Assembly: GCF_024793945.1 (NCBI RefSeq) | Contig: NZ_JANUSD010000007.1 | Span: forward strand, 62,001-126,000 | Source: Emticicia fluvialis | GTDB lineage: Bacteria > Bacteroidota > Bacteroidia > Cytophagales > Spirosomataceae | DNA: 64,000 nucleotides | Reading direction: 5' to 3' | Part shown: piece after piece, positions 42,462-51,088 of the stretch | Layout of the letters: every line of letters begins with the position of its first letter | Numbering within the stretch: the stretch's first letter is position 1 | The notes under the pieces: generated by a model | Told to the model about the DNA's origin: nothing | Database searches by the model: none | The model's input: only the letters and a program-made list of their open reading frames with translations | Program-made: the position numbers and the translations under genes

Positions 42462-43007
42462 TCAGTCTTCAGTTAAAGTTACTTCTTCTAAGGTAATCTC
42501 ATAGTATCCATTTTCGGAATCATAGCTTAGAACTTTAAACTTTTTATTATAACATAAAACTACTTCTTTTTCGTCTAAATGTTTTGCGATTATGCTAATA
42601 TTTTTCCAATTTCTGCTAAGAATCGTAAATCTAACCCTCCCAAAAGCCCAAGCCAGATTTTCATTGAGACTTGCTGAAATAAAACTATGCTCTCCTATAA
42701 GCTCGCCACTATGATATGCTTCTAAATAAGATTTAAGTTGAGATTTGTTTAAGTTTACACCTCTGAATGCAAGATTAAATTCTGAAGGAATTTTGTCTAA
42801 AGCGTTTTTCAAATGTACTCCAAACTCACTAATATTCAGACCATTGCTAACTCTCAATTGCTCATTCAGGCTTTCATAACCATCTTCGGTATATTTATAA
42901 ATAACAGCCTTTTCGTGTATTGACAAAAAAGGATATTCATTACTGAAACGCTCAACTATTCTGATTTCTTTTTCAAGATATTCATTTGCAAACTCTTCTA
43001 AAGTCAT
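42462..43007 (-). CDS. putative mono-ADP-ribosyltransferase (R-S-E class)
   Basis: A 181-residue single-domain protein. The order of motifs fits R-S-E ADP-ribosyltransferases (exoenzyme C3, VIP2, phage ModA/ModB types): an N-terminal YKYTEDGYESLNEQLR, then Arg82 in FRG, then FISAS (Ser111 and Ser113, the STS counterpart), and an ExE pair, Glu146 and Glu148, in EKEVVLCYNKKFKVLSYD, where the family shows ExExLLPxxxKFKV. No signal peptide or membrane segment is seen, so it would act inside the cell or be delivered by another system. It starts 21 bp after lysS, without a visible promoter, and is followed by a small unknown gene. Low G+C suggests transfer. Confidence 0.75.
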   Translation of the reverse strand: MTLEEFANEYLEKEIRIVERFSNEYPFLSIHEKAVIYKYTEDGYESLNEQLRVSNGLNISEFGVHLKNALDKIPSEFNLAFRGVNLNKSQLKSYLEAYHSGELIGEHSFISASLNENLAWAFGRVRFTILSRNWKNISIIAKHLDEKEVVLCYNKKFKVLSYDSENGYYEITLEEVTLTED

Positions 43008-43028
43008 ATAAAGGCAAATGTTTGTCTA

Positions 43029-44741
43029 TTATTCCACCCAAACCTTCACTTCATCAAGCGTTGGCATTTTTTCTTCAATTTTCAGTTTCTTTCTCAAACC
43101 TCCCAAATCATTGAAAATCTTGTTAGCGTTGGCTCCTTTCAGTTGGTCTGTCATTAAAAAGCCCATTTTCTGCAAGGCAGGAATCCAGACTTTCGGCACG
43201 CCAATGGCTTCATAATCTGCCTCGGTTGATACCTCCTGCTTTTTCTCAGGGCGCATCTGCGGGAAGAACAATACCTCCTGAATACTGGCATTATCTGTCA
43301 GCATCATGGTCAGGCGGTCAATACCAATACCGATACCTGCGGTTGGAGGCATTCCGTATTCCAACGAACGGATAAAATCTTCATCCATCGCCATTGCCTC
43401 TTCGTCACCACGTTCGGCCAATTTCAATTGTTCTTCAAAACGTTCTCGCTGGTCAATCGGGTCGTTCAACTCAGAGTACGCATTGGCAACTTCTTTGCCG
43501 TTAACAAACAGTTCGAAACGCTCAACCAGACCCGGTTTTGTACGGTGCTTCTTGGTTAATGGCGACATCTCAACCGGATAATCGATAATGAACGTAGGCT
43601 GAATGAGATTAGCTTCAACTTTTTCACCAAAAATCTCATCTATCAACTTGGCCTTACCCATAGTATCATCTATTTGCATTCCCCACTGGCGGCAATACTG
43701 GCGGGTTTCTTCTTCCGATAACGTGCCCACATCAACGCCCGTGTATTTTTCAATAGCTTCCAGAATGCTTAAACGGGCAAACGGCCCGGCAAAATCGAGT
43801 TCGTGTTCACCCGATTTGAATCTGGTAGTACCATGCACGGCTAAAGCTACTTTTTCAAAGATTTCTTCCGTTATGTTCATCATCCACTCGTAGTCTTTGT
43901 AGGCTACGTAGAATTCCAGAGAGGTAAACTCAGGGTTGTGGGTTCTGTCCATACCTTCATTGCGGAACATCTTGCCAAACTCATATACACCGTCAAAGCC
44001 ACCAACTATCAACCTTTTCAGGTATAATTCGTTGGCAATACGCATATACAGCGGCATATCAAGTGTATTATGATGCGTTTTGAACGGGCGAGCTGCTGCC
44101 CCGCCATGAATAGGCTGCAGAATCGGGGTTTCTACTTCCAGCCAGCCTCTTTCATCAAACATCTGGCGCATGGTGCTGATAACCCTGGCTCTTTTAATGA
44201 AAATATCTTTTACATGCGGGTTTACTATTAAATCGACATAACGCTGGCGGTAACGCAGTTCTGGGTCTGAGAAGGCATCATACACTTTACCGTCTACCTC
44301 TTTTACAACCGGTAGCGGGCGTAACGATTTATTCAGAATCTTGAACTCTGTTACATGTATTGAAATCTCATTGGTTTGGGTAGTGAACACAAAACCCTTC
44401 ACGCCAATGATATCACCGATATCAAGTAATTTTTTGAAAACTGTATTATATAAAGTCTTGTCTTCACCCGGGCACAAATCATCCCGACGGAAGTACAATT
44501 GTATTCTGCCTGTTGAATCCTGCAATTCAACAAATGAGGCGCTGCCCATAATCCGGAAGCTCATGAGGCGGCCGGCGATAGAAACATTCTTATAGTCTAA
44601 CTTATTGTTTTCGTAATTCTTATGAATATCGGCAGTGTTTACATTTACCTCAAATAACTCGGCCGGGTATGGGTCAAAGCCCATAGCCATTAAATCTTGT
44701 CTTTTCTGACGGCGCAGAATTTCCTGTTCGCTAAGAACCAT
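43029..44741 (-). CDS. lysS: lysyl-tRNA synthetase (class II)
   Basis: A 570-residue class II synthetase with an N-terminal OB-fold anticodon-binding domain (about residues 58-145, including VSIAGRLMSFRIMGSASFVEL) and a catalytic domain with motif 2 FGKMFRNEGMDRTHNPEFTSLE and motif 3 GIGIGIDRLTMMLTD. The first and second of these are each quoted in part only. It is about 65 residues longer than E. coli LysS because of a C-terminal extension after the catalytic core (from about residue 500, ending TLDEVKVWVE), a helical add-on common in Bacteroidota LysRS. The A+T-rich ADP-ribosyltransferase unit lies 21 bp downstream on the same strand and may be read from the lysS promoter. Confidence 0.96.
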   Translation of the reverse strand: MVLSEQEILRRQKRQDLMAMGFDPYPAELFEVNVNTADIHKNYENNKLDYKNVSIAGRLMSFRIMGSASFVELQDSTGRIQLYFRRDDLCPGEDKTLYNTVFKKLLDIGDIIGVKGFVFTTQTNEISIHVTEFKILNKSLRPLPVVKEVDGKVYDAFSDPELRYRQRYVDLIVNPHVKDIFIKRARVISTMRQMFDERGWLEVETPILQPIHGGAAARPFKTHHNTLDMPLYMRIANELYLKRLIVGGFDGVYEFGKMFRNEGMDRTHNPEFTSLEFYVAYKDYEWMMNITEEIFEKVALAVHGTTRFKSGEHELDFAGPFARLSILEAIEKYTGVDVGTLSEEETRQYCRQWGMQIDDTMGKAKLIDEIFGEKVEANLIQPTFIIDYPVEMSPLTKKHRTKPGLVERFELFVNGKEVANAYSELNDPIDQRERFEEQLKLAERGDEEAMAMDEDFIRSLEYGMPPTAGIGIGIDRLTMMLTDNASIQEVLFFPQMRPEKKQEVSTEADYEAIGVPKVWIPALQKMGFLMTDQLKGANANKIFNDLGGLRKKLKIEEKMPTLDEVKVWVE

Positions 44742-44777
44742 CGCTTTATCTTTTTATTTTCAATTCGTTATAAGGCG

Positions 44778-44785
44778 CAAAGTTA
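44778..44785 (-). promoter_or_regulatory. putative -7 box of lysS
   Basis: On the minus strand this reads TAACTTTGCG, fitting TAnnTTTG, about 37 nt before the start codon. A -33 element at proper spacing was not found. Confidence 0.45.
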
Positions 44786-44852
44786 AAAATAAAATGTCAA
44801 TTATTATTAATTACCGTTTATCTGTAAAAACCCTCACCCATCATTTTTTCTT

Positions 44853-44882
44853 TTGGCAATCTTGAGCATTTCAATATCTTTG
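44853..44882 (+). promoter_or_regulatory. promoter of the SPFH/Arc-like operon
   Basis: TTTTG ending at 44855, a 19-nt spacer and TATCTTTG (44875-44882) match the Bacteroidota -33/-7 consensus closely. It lies 33 nt before the SPFH start. Confidence 0.7.
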
Positions 44883-44915
44883 TGATATCAATTTAATATC
44901 AAACAAAAACCCCTT

Positions 44916-45767
44916 ATGAAAGAGAAAGAACTTTACTCGCAATCCGGATACCTGCTGCTGATAGGTGGATTACTTTTAATGATAGTACCCGTCTTCACCT
45001 TTTTTACCTATGCGCCCATTCTGGCTATTATCGTTGGTCTGGCTGGCTTTATTCTTATTATTGGGTTAACGGTAATTAATCCTAACGAAGCAGCCGTTAC
45101 TACATTCTTTGGCGACTACATGGGAACCATGAAACAGAATGGGCTACGCTGGGTGAATCCGTTGTTTCGTCGTAAGAAAATAAGCCTGCGTGCCAGAAAC
45201 CTGAACGGACAAAAGCTGAAAGTAAACGACAAAATGGGAAATCCGATAGAGATAGCAGCCGTGGTGGTATGGCGGGTGAGCGACACCGCAAAGGCCGTTT
45301 TTGAAGTAGATGACTATCTTAAATTTGTGGATATTCAGTCAGAAGCCGCCGTGCGGCACCTTGCCAGCTCTTATGCCTATGATAACATAGAAGACGAAAG
45401 CGCCAACATTACCCTTCGCGATGGCTCGGGGAAAATCAACGAAATGTTGGAAAAAGAACTGAACGAGCGCATTGCCCAGGCAGGTGTTGAGGTAATGGAG
45501 GCGCGTATTAGCCACCTGTCTTATGCCCCTGAAATTGCAGGCGCCATGTTGCAACGCCAACAGGCAACAGCAGTGGTAGCCGCCCGTAAACAAATTGTTG
45601 AAGGCGCCGTAGGAATGGTAGAAATGGCTTTGGCCAGATTGTCAGAAAAAGAAATTGTACATTTGGACGAAGAGCGTAAAGCCGCGATGGTAAGTAATTT
45701 ATTGGTAGTTTTGTGTGGTGAAAAATCTGTGAGCCCCGTGGTAAATACCGGAACCCTGTATAACTGA
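44916..45767 (+). CDS. SPFH/Band 7 domain membrane protein
   Basis: A 283-residue stomatin/prohibitin-like protein. Two N-terminal hydrophobic stretches (about residues 11-30 and 33-52) insert it in the membrane, followed by the Band 7 domain (NPNEAAVTTFFGDYMGTMKQNGLRW, then KMGNPIEIAAVVVWRVSDTAKAVFEVDDY), with a helical region (AGVEVMEARISHLSYAPEIAGAMLQRQQA) suited to oligomerisation. These proteins form membrane scaffolds and often hold proteases or assist lipid organisation; the client here is unknown. Its stop codon shares one base with the start of a 54-residue Arc-like gene (TGATG), which gives coupled translation. A good promoter lies upstream. Confidence 0.92.
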   Translation: MKEKELYSQSGYLLLIGGLLLMIVPVFTFFTYAPILAIIVGLAGFILIIGLTVINPNEAAVTTFFGDYMGTMKQNGLRWVNPLFRRKKISLRARNLNGQKLKVNDKMGNPIEIAAVVVWRVSDTAKAVFEVDDYLKFVDIQSEAAVRHLASSYAYDNIEDESANITLRDGSGKINEMLEKELNERIAQAGVEVMEARISHLSYAPEIAGAMLQRQQATAVVAARKQIVEGAVGMVEMALARLSEKEIVHLDEERKAAMVSNLLVVLCGEKSVSPVVNTGTLYN

Positions 45768-45931
45768 TGGCCAACGAAAAAAAAGCATTTGTATTAAGAA
45801 TCAGTCCTGAAGTGCTGAAAGAACTGGAGAAGTGGTCGGCAGAGGAATTCAGAAGCCTGAACGGACAGATAGAGTACATCTTGAACGATGCTCTGAAAAA
45901 ACGTAAAAAGAGCAAAAAGAATGAGGAGTAA
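45767..45931 (+). CDS. small Arc-like (ribbon-helix-helix) protein, 54 residues
   Basis: This short frame starts at ATG overlapping the SPFH stop and reads MANEKKAFVLRISPEVLKEL, then EKWSAEEFRSLNGQIEYILN, ending in a lysine-rich tail. FVLRISPEVLKELEKWS is a ribbon followed by helix 1, and FRSLNGQIEYILNDALK is helix 2 of an Arc/MetJ-type DNA-binding fold; Arc-type repressors have the same S-x-N-x-x-I pattern. Such small proteins are frequently coded behind SPFH genes in other bacteria. It could repress its own operon; this is inference. The gene is under 60 codons and easily overlooked. Confidence 0.8.
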   Translation: MANEKKAFVLRISPEVLKELEKWSAEEFRSLNGQIEYILNDALKKRKKSKKNEE

Positions 45932-46007
45932 GCGGGCAGGAGGTATCATTTTGGTATCTCCTGCCTGAATATGTTTGTACCCCTAGCCCCTAAAGGGGAA
46001 TTTTCAA

Positions 46008-46613
46008 TCAGAGCTTTATTCCTTCTTCTTCCAGATACTTCCCGATGTTAATATTAATGCCATCAAAAAGCTCTACATCCTTATTCCAATCTTTAATCAG
46101 CCAGTCTTCGTTGGGTGAAGTCACTATCACCTGTTGAGTTGCCGTAACAACCCAAAAAACTTTCTCTACACCAAATTCAAATAGCTTTCCGGTTTTGCGT
46201 GTAAGATATTCCATGAAGCTTGTTTCACTCAAATCGGCATTCGTATCAACTTCTATTATATATTTGGGTGGTACATCTGAGTATTTCGTAGTGATTTTAT
46301 CTGGTGTAAGCACCTGTTTATCATAAACCAGAATATCTCCTGCCAGGGTATCTTTGTATCCTAACTTCAAACCTGATTCATTCGTATGTATTCTGTATTT
46401 TTTCTTATCATAAAAAATATGAATAATCTCAAGTATAAAGTTAACCAACTCAGATTGTAGTGAACTGCTACCCATTATTTCTTCAGCATTAAGTTGTTTT
46501 TTTACAGCTTCCTTATAACCTTTATAATAAACCGGCTCTCCATCCATTACTTCATAGATGAATTCCTCAGGAATTTTATTCTTAGCTGTCTTTTTCGTTG
46601 TCTCAAGCACCAT
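46008..46613 (-). CDS. Uma2 family (DUF820) putative endonuclease
   Basis: A 201-residue protein of the Uma2 group of PD-(D/E)XK nuclease-like folds. Supporting features are LQSELVNFILEIIHIFY (helix preceding the core), AGDILVYDKQV with the first acidic residue, PPKYIIEVDTNADLS with the second, and KTGKLFEFGVEKVFWVV, the family's usual KxxxYxxxGVxxYWVV helix-strand. The usual Glu-x-Lys is Glu-x-Asp here. Biological role unknown; such genes are often mobile and solitary. It is divergent from asnS over a 139-bp gap. Confidence 0.82.
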   Translation of the reverse strand: MVLETTKKTAKNKIPEEFIYEVMDGEPVYYKGYKEAVKKQLNAEEIMGSSSLQSELVNFILEIIHIFYDKKKYRIHTNESGLKLGYKDTLAGDILVYDKQVLTPDKITTKYSDVPPKYIIEVDTNADLSETSFMEYLTRKTGKLFEFGVEKVFWVVTATQQVIVTSPNEDWLIKDWNKDVELFDGININIGKYLEEEGIKL

Positions 46614-46719
46614 CTTTCTTTCTATTTTATTGAAACTAAGTTACAACAATCTGTTTACTTACTAAACAACAATTTGTTTTTATTTCTACAAATGCCACGC
46701 ATAACTAGCTATTTTTATC

Positions 46720-46727
46720 TATTTTTG
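46720..46727 (+). promoter_or_regulatory. putative -7 box of asnS
   Basis: TATTTTTG followed by CGG fits TAnnTTTG, 26 nt before the asnS start. No proper -33 element was found. Confidence 0.4.
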
Positions 46728-46752
46728 CGGTTCATTACAAGATTTTATTTTT

Positions 46753-48180
46753 ATGCAAATCAAAGAAATACTTACACAGACACCTGTACAACAAGAAGTA
46801 ACGGTAAAAGGCTGGGTGCGTACAAAGAGGGGGCAGGCAGCCGTAACATTTATAGCAATTAATGACGGTTCTACCATCCATAATATTCAGGCAGTAGTAG
46901 AAGGAAATACAATTAATGAAGAAACGCTTAAGCTGGTTACTACCGGAGCCTGCGTGGCAATAACCGGAAAACTGATTGCTTCTGTGGGTTCAGGACAGGC
47001 TGTAGAAGTACAAGCAGAAAAAATAGAAGTATACGGCACAGCCGACGAGACTTTTCCGATGCAACCCAAACGCCACTCAATGGAGTTTCTGCGCGAAAAA
47101 GCTCACTTACGTTTCCGTACTAATACTTTCGGAGCCGTATTCCGTATTCGTCATGCGCTGGCCTTCGCCATTCATAAATATTTTAACGATAAAGGCTTCT
47201 TTTACCTGCATACGCCCATCATTACGGCGTCTGATGCCGAGGGTGCCGGAGAAATGTTTCATGTAACAACGCTTGATATTAAAAATCCTCCTAAAACAGA
47301 AACGGGAGATATTGACTATAAAGAAGATTTCTTTGGCCGCGAAACCAGCTTAACGGTATCTGGCCAGTTGGAAGGAGAATTGGGCGCGCTGGCACTTTCG
47401 AAAATTTACACTTTCGGGCCAACCTTCCGTGCCGAAAACTCTAACACCACCCGCCACCTGGCTGAGTTCTGGATGATTGAGCCGGAAGTTGCCTTCTACG
47501 AGCTGGAAGACAACATGACACTGGCAGAAGATTTTGTGCAAAATGTGATTCAGTATGCGCTTGAAAACTGCGCCGACGACCTTGTTTTTCTGGAAAAACG
47601 CCTGTTGGAAGAAGAGAAAAACAAACCGCAGAACGAACGCAGCCCGATGTCTTTGATTGAGAAATTACGCTTTGTGGTTGATAACCAGTTTGAGCGTTTA
47701 ACTTATACCGAGGCAATTGATATTCTGTTGAAATCAAAAGCGCATAAAGAGAAGAAATTCCAGTATCCGGTTGAATGGGGTATCGATTTGCAATCGGAAC
47801 ACGAGCGTTATCTGGTAGAAAAACATTTCAAAAAACCGGTTATTCTGACCAACTATCCACGTGAAATCAAGGCATTCTATATGAAACAGGATGCAGATGG
47901 TAAGACTGTGAGAGCAATGGACGTATTGTTTCCGGGTATTGGTGAAATAATTGGAGGCTCTCAACGTGAGGACGACTACGAAAAACTGGTAACCCGCGTG
48001 AAAGAAGTAGGCATAGACCCCGAGAACATCTGGTGGTATCTGGAGACCCGTAAGTTTGGTTCTGCTCCGCATGCAGGGTTTGGCTTAGGGTTTGAACGTC
48101 TGGTTCTGTTTGTAACCGGCATGACCAACATTCGTGATGTAATTGCGTTCCCGAGAACACCTAAGAGTGCTGAATTTTAA
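46753..48180 (+). CDS. asnS: asparaginyl-tRNA synthetase
   Basis: A 475-residue class IIb synthetase. The N-terminal OB-fold (about residues 14-105) is followed by the catalytic domain with motif 1 around RHALAFAIHKYFNDKGFFYLHTP (quoted in part), motif 2 FGPTFRAENSNTTRHLAEF and motif 3 GFGLGFERLVLFVTGM. The motif-2 sequence NTTRHLAEFWMIEPE is diagnostic of AsnRS as opposed to AspRS. It makes Asn-tRNA directly. The nuoH gene starts 14 bp later, so the two may be cotranscribed. Confidence 0.97.
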   Translation: MQIKEILTQTPVQQEVTVKGWVRTKRGQAAVTFIAINDGSTIHNIQAVVEGNTINEETLKLVTTGACVAITGKLIASVGSGQAVEVQAEKIEVYGTADETFPMQPKRHSMEFLREKAHLRFRTNTFGAVFRIRHALAFAIHKYFNDKGFFYLHTPIITASDAEGAGEMFHVTTLDIKNPPKTETGDIDYKEDFFGRETSLTVSGQLEGELGALALSKIYTFGPTFRAENSNTTRHLAEFWMIEPEVAFYELEDNMTLAEDFVQNVIQYALENCADDLVFLEKRLLEEEKNKPQNERSPMSLIEKLRFVVDNQFERLTYTEAIDILLKSKAHKEKKFQYPVEWGIDLQSEHERYLVEKHFKKPVILTNYPREIKAFYMKQDADGKTVRAMDVLFPGIGEIIGGSQREDDYEKLVTRVKEVGIDPENIWWYLETRKFGSAPHAGFGLGFERLVLFVTGMTNIRDVIAFPRTPKSAEF

Positions 48181-48193
48181 TTATTGCTACTAA

Positions 48194-49279
48194 ATGATTC
48201 TTACGCTCGCTATATTTCTTGCTATTGTTTTTGCCAATGTGGTGGTCGGGGTTTATCTCGAGCGTAAGGTTTCTGCTTTTATACAAGACCGCCTAGGCCC
48301 TATGGAAGTAGGCAAATGGGGGCTTTTGCAGCTCATTGCCGACTTACTGAAACTGATTCAGAAAGAAGATATTATTCCTGCCAATGCCGATCGTAATTTG
48401 TTTAAGTTTGCCCCTATCATGTTATTTATGGTAGTTTTTGCAGGCTTTGCGGTTTTTCCGCTTTCGGCTGGTATGCCCGGCTCAGGCACTAAAACCGGGG
48501 TCTTTCTTTTGCTAGCTGTTGTTTCTTTAGATATTCTGGCTATTCTGATGGCAGGTTGGGCCTCTAACAACAAATATTCATTACTGGGAGCCATGCGCTC
48601 GGTAGCGCAGATTATCTCTTATGAAGTGCCTCTGGGGCTATCTGTACTTTGTGTGATTTTAATTACCCAGACGCTCGATTTACAGGAAATCAGTTTTCAG
48701 CAGGGTATTTTCTGGGACGAGAAAAACTATCTGTTTGGTATTAAGGCTTTGGGTGTTGAAACAAGCACTGTAGGTGGTTTTCTGACCTGGAATGTGTTCC
48801 GGAATCCGTTTCTGATAATTGTTTTTGTTATTTACTTCATAGCCTCTCTGGCTGAAAGCAACCGGGCACCCTTTGACCTGCCCGAGGCAGAATCAGAATT
48901 GATATCAGGTTTTCATACTGAATATTCAGGTTTCAGATGGGCTATCATGATGCTCTCAGAATACGCCATGATGCTGCTGGTGTCGATACTTGGAGTTATA
49001 CTTTTCTTAGGCGGCTGGAATACGCCTTTCCCCAACATCGGCCCGATTGAGCTGGCAAGCTGGACAAGCGGAGAGCCAGGGCATTGGTCTGGTAATCTCT
49101 GGGGGGCTTTCTGGTTGTTGTCTAAGTCTTATCTGCTGATTTTTGTTCAGATGTGGTTGCGATGGACCCTCCCGCGTTTGCGCGTAGACCAACTGATGCA
49201 TCTATCTTGGAAAGTGCTTACGCCGTTTTGTCTTGTCTTTCTTTTGATTTCAGGTATCTGGCGTTTGCTGATGGTTTAG
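48194..49279 (+). CDS. nuoH: NADH-quinone oxidoreductase subunit H
   Basis: A 361-residue membrane subunit of complex I, at the junction of the peripheral arm and the proton-pumping arm, lining part of the quinone chamber. About eight to nine membrane segments are visible. Conserved loops are YLERKVSAFIQDRLGPMEVGKWG at the N terminus (quoted in full at 23 residues only by position 21-43: key residues ERK and QDRxGP), LAESNRAPFDLPEAESEL, and FHTEYSGFRWAIMMLSEY. No other nuo gene is present in the window. Its stop codon overlaps that of the convergent response regulator gene by four bases, with no terminator between. Confidence 0.95.
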   Translation: MILTLAIFLAIVFANVVVGVYLERKVSAFIQDRLGPMEVGKWGLLQLIADLLKLIQKEDIIPANADRNLFKFAPIMLFMVVFAGFAVFPLSAGMPGSGTKTGVFLLLAVVSLDILAILMAGWASNNKYSLLGAMRSVAQIISYEVPLGLSVLCVILITQTLDLQEISFQQGIFWDEKNYLFGIKALGVETSTVGGFLTWNVFRNPFLIIVFVIYFIASLAESNRAPFDLPEAESELISGFHTEYSGFRWAIMMLSEYAMMLLVSILGVILFLGGWNTPFPNIGPIELASWTSGEPGHWSGNLWGAFWLLSKSYLLIFVQMWLRWTLPRLRVDQLMHLSWKVLTPFCLVFLLISGIWRLLMV

Positions 49280-50061
49280 CCTTGCTCAAACCAGCCTCTA
49301 AACTGATGTGCCTTTTCTTTACTTATTACAATCTCTTCTTTAGTTGGCACCTGCAATTTTAGTTCTATTTTGCCTGTAAAGTGTGTTCTATAGCTTTCTA
49401 TGGCCATTTTATTAACAATAAACTGCCTGTTAGCGCGGAAGAAATCATTAGGATTCAATAACTCCTCAACCTCATCTAACGAATTATAGTCGGTTATCAG
49501 CCTTTGGGTATCTTTTTCGCCGAATGTCTGCAACCAGATAACCTCATCTCTGTAAAAGCAGGCAATCTTGCTATCGGCTACGGCCACAATGCTACGTTGG
49601 TGGTGGGCGGTAAAGCGCGTTTTATATTTCTGACTTAAAACCTTCGACTTCAAATCGGTCAACAGATTTTCCAGCTGTTCATGATAACTATCAGGCTTTA
49701 CAACACCGCTGTTTCTTTTAAATTTTTCAAAGGCAATTCTGAGTTCTTCTTTATCAATGGGTTTCAGTAAATAATCAATACTGTTTAACTTAAAGGCTCT
49801 GATGGCGTATTCATCATAAGCTGTAGTAAAAATAATAGGGCAGCTGATTTCTGCCTCATGAAAGAAATCAAAGCTAACGCCATCTGATAGCTGTATGTCA
49901 GACAGGATAATATCTGGAGCCTGATGCGTTTCAAACCATTTTATGGCCTCTTTTACACTACCTATTGTGGCTAATAAAGTAGCTGTGGGCTCAAGTTCTT
50001 TTACCAGATTGGCCAGATTTTTCGCTACCAGAGGTTCATCCTCAATTATCAGAATATTCAT
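49276..50061 (-). CDS. LytTR family response regulator
   Basis: A 261-residue transcription factor. The receiver domain (residues 1 to about 120) has the acidic pocket Glu7-Asp8 and the phosphorylation site Asp55 in ILSDIQLSDG; Lys104-type context is in DYLLKPIDKEEL. A LytTR DNA-binding domain (about 155-261) carries IVWLQTF-like and FFRANRQFIVNKMAIESY signatures (the first seen as EVIWLQTFGEKDTQ). It is the last gene of a five-gene operon after its kinase and a MacAB-type exporter, so it probably controls that exporter or its own operon. Confidence 0.93.
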   Translation of the reverse strand: MNILIIEDEPLVAKNLANLVKELEPTATLLATIGSVKEAIKWFETHQAPDIILSDIQLSDGVSFDFFHEAEISCPIIFTTAYDEYAIRAFKLNSIDYLLKPIDKEELRIAFEKFKRNSGVVKPDSYHEQLENLLTDLKSKVLSQKYKTRFTAHHQRSIVAVADSKIACFYRDEVIWLQTFGEKDTQRLITDYNSLDEVEELLNPNDFFRANRQFIVNKMAIESYRTHFTGKIELKLQVPTKEEIVISKEKAHQFRGWFEQG

Positions 50062-50062
50062 A

Positions 50063-51088
50063 TCAAATCAAAGGTATAGTAACCGTAAAATACTGGTCTG
50101 TTTCTGTAACTGTAATTTCTCTGTTACTTAAAAAACCATAAAGTGTCTGCAGGTTAATCAGCCCCTGGCCGTTTGATGTCTCCAATTGTTTCTTTCTTTG
50201 TAGATTATTACTTATAGAAAGCACATCACCCTCACTTTTAATTTCAATTCTTAGCGGATTACTTTCATTAATTACATTGTGCTTCGTTGCGTTTTCTATC
50301 AGAATTTGTAAAGTAACGGGGGTAATTTGTAAGTCGAGCGTATCATCAGCTATATCAAAAACAATAACCAGTGCATCGGCGAAACGGGTTTTCAATAAAC
50401 TTACATAGTTTTTTATAAACCCAAGCTCGGTTTCAAGGCTTACCAGCCCCTTCTCTTTACTTTTAAGTACATACCTGAACACCTTTGACAATTGCTGCAA
50501 AAACTCTCTGGCTAAAGCCGGGTCGTCCTGAATCAGGGAGTCGAGAGAGGTAAGACTGTTAAAAAGAAAATGTGGGTTCAGCTGGTTTTTCAGGTTATCA
50601 AACTGTACCTGCGATTTCTCTTTTTCAAGATTACTTGCCCTTAACTGATTCTCCTGCCATTTCTGAATAGAGTAGTAGGTAAAGTGTGTCAGATTCAATA
50701 ATCCAACTGCCAGTATCTGCGTAACTGTACCTGTTACCCGTGCCAGGTGTGTAAGCTCGCTACGAACCAGAAAGCGGAATTTTTCTATTCTGAATATCTC
50801 AATGCCGAGATACAACACCAGCCTTGTAAGTATATTAAGAAAAACAAATGTAATAAGAATCTGTGGAATCAGGCGCTTGAAAACCCCTTCATCATAAGGT
50901 AGTACTTTGTCGAAATACGCATACAACTTTCTGAAAAATACCACCGTTGAAAACAACACGAAGCTGGATATTAAAGAAAGCAAAGCATTTGTCTGGGCAT
51001 CTATTTCAAAAACATACCATCTGATAAACGTTGAGCCGCTCACCATCAGGATTACTATTAACGCTATGATTTTATTCCTTTTGCTCAT
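50063..51088 (-). CDS. sensor histidine kinase, LytS/YehU type
   Basis: A 341-residue membrane kinase with four hydrophobic segments in the N-terminal 150 residues (no recognisable periplasmic sensor domain), then the His_kinase region with the phosphoacceptor in LKNQLNPHFLFNSLTSLDSL, and a C-terminal ATPase part with the N-box TLQILIENATKHNV and GQGLINLQTLYGF. It overlaps the exporter ATPase gene by four bases and ends one base before the LytTR regulator gene, so kinase, regulator and exporter form one unit. The lack of a large sensor domain suggests that it senses through the exporter or within the membrane. Confidence 0.93.
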   Translation of the reverse strand: MSKRNKIIALIVILMVSGSTFIRWYVFEIDAQTNALLSLISSFVLFSTVVFFRKLYAYFDKVLPYDEGVFKRLIPQILITFVFLNILTRLVLYLGIEIFRIEKFRFLVRSELTHLARVTGTVTQILAVGLLNLTHFTYYSIQKWQENQLRASNLEKEKSQVQFDNLKNQLNPHFLFNSLTSLDSLIQDDPALAREFLQQLSKVFRYVLKSKEKGLVSLETELGFIKNYVSLLKTRFADALVIVFDIADDTLDLQITPVTLQILIENATKHNVINESNPLRIEIKSEGDVLSISNNLQRKKQLETSNGQGLINLQTLYGFLSNREITVTETDQYFTVTIPLI

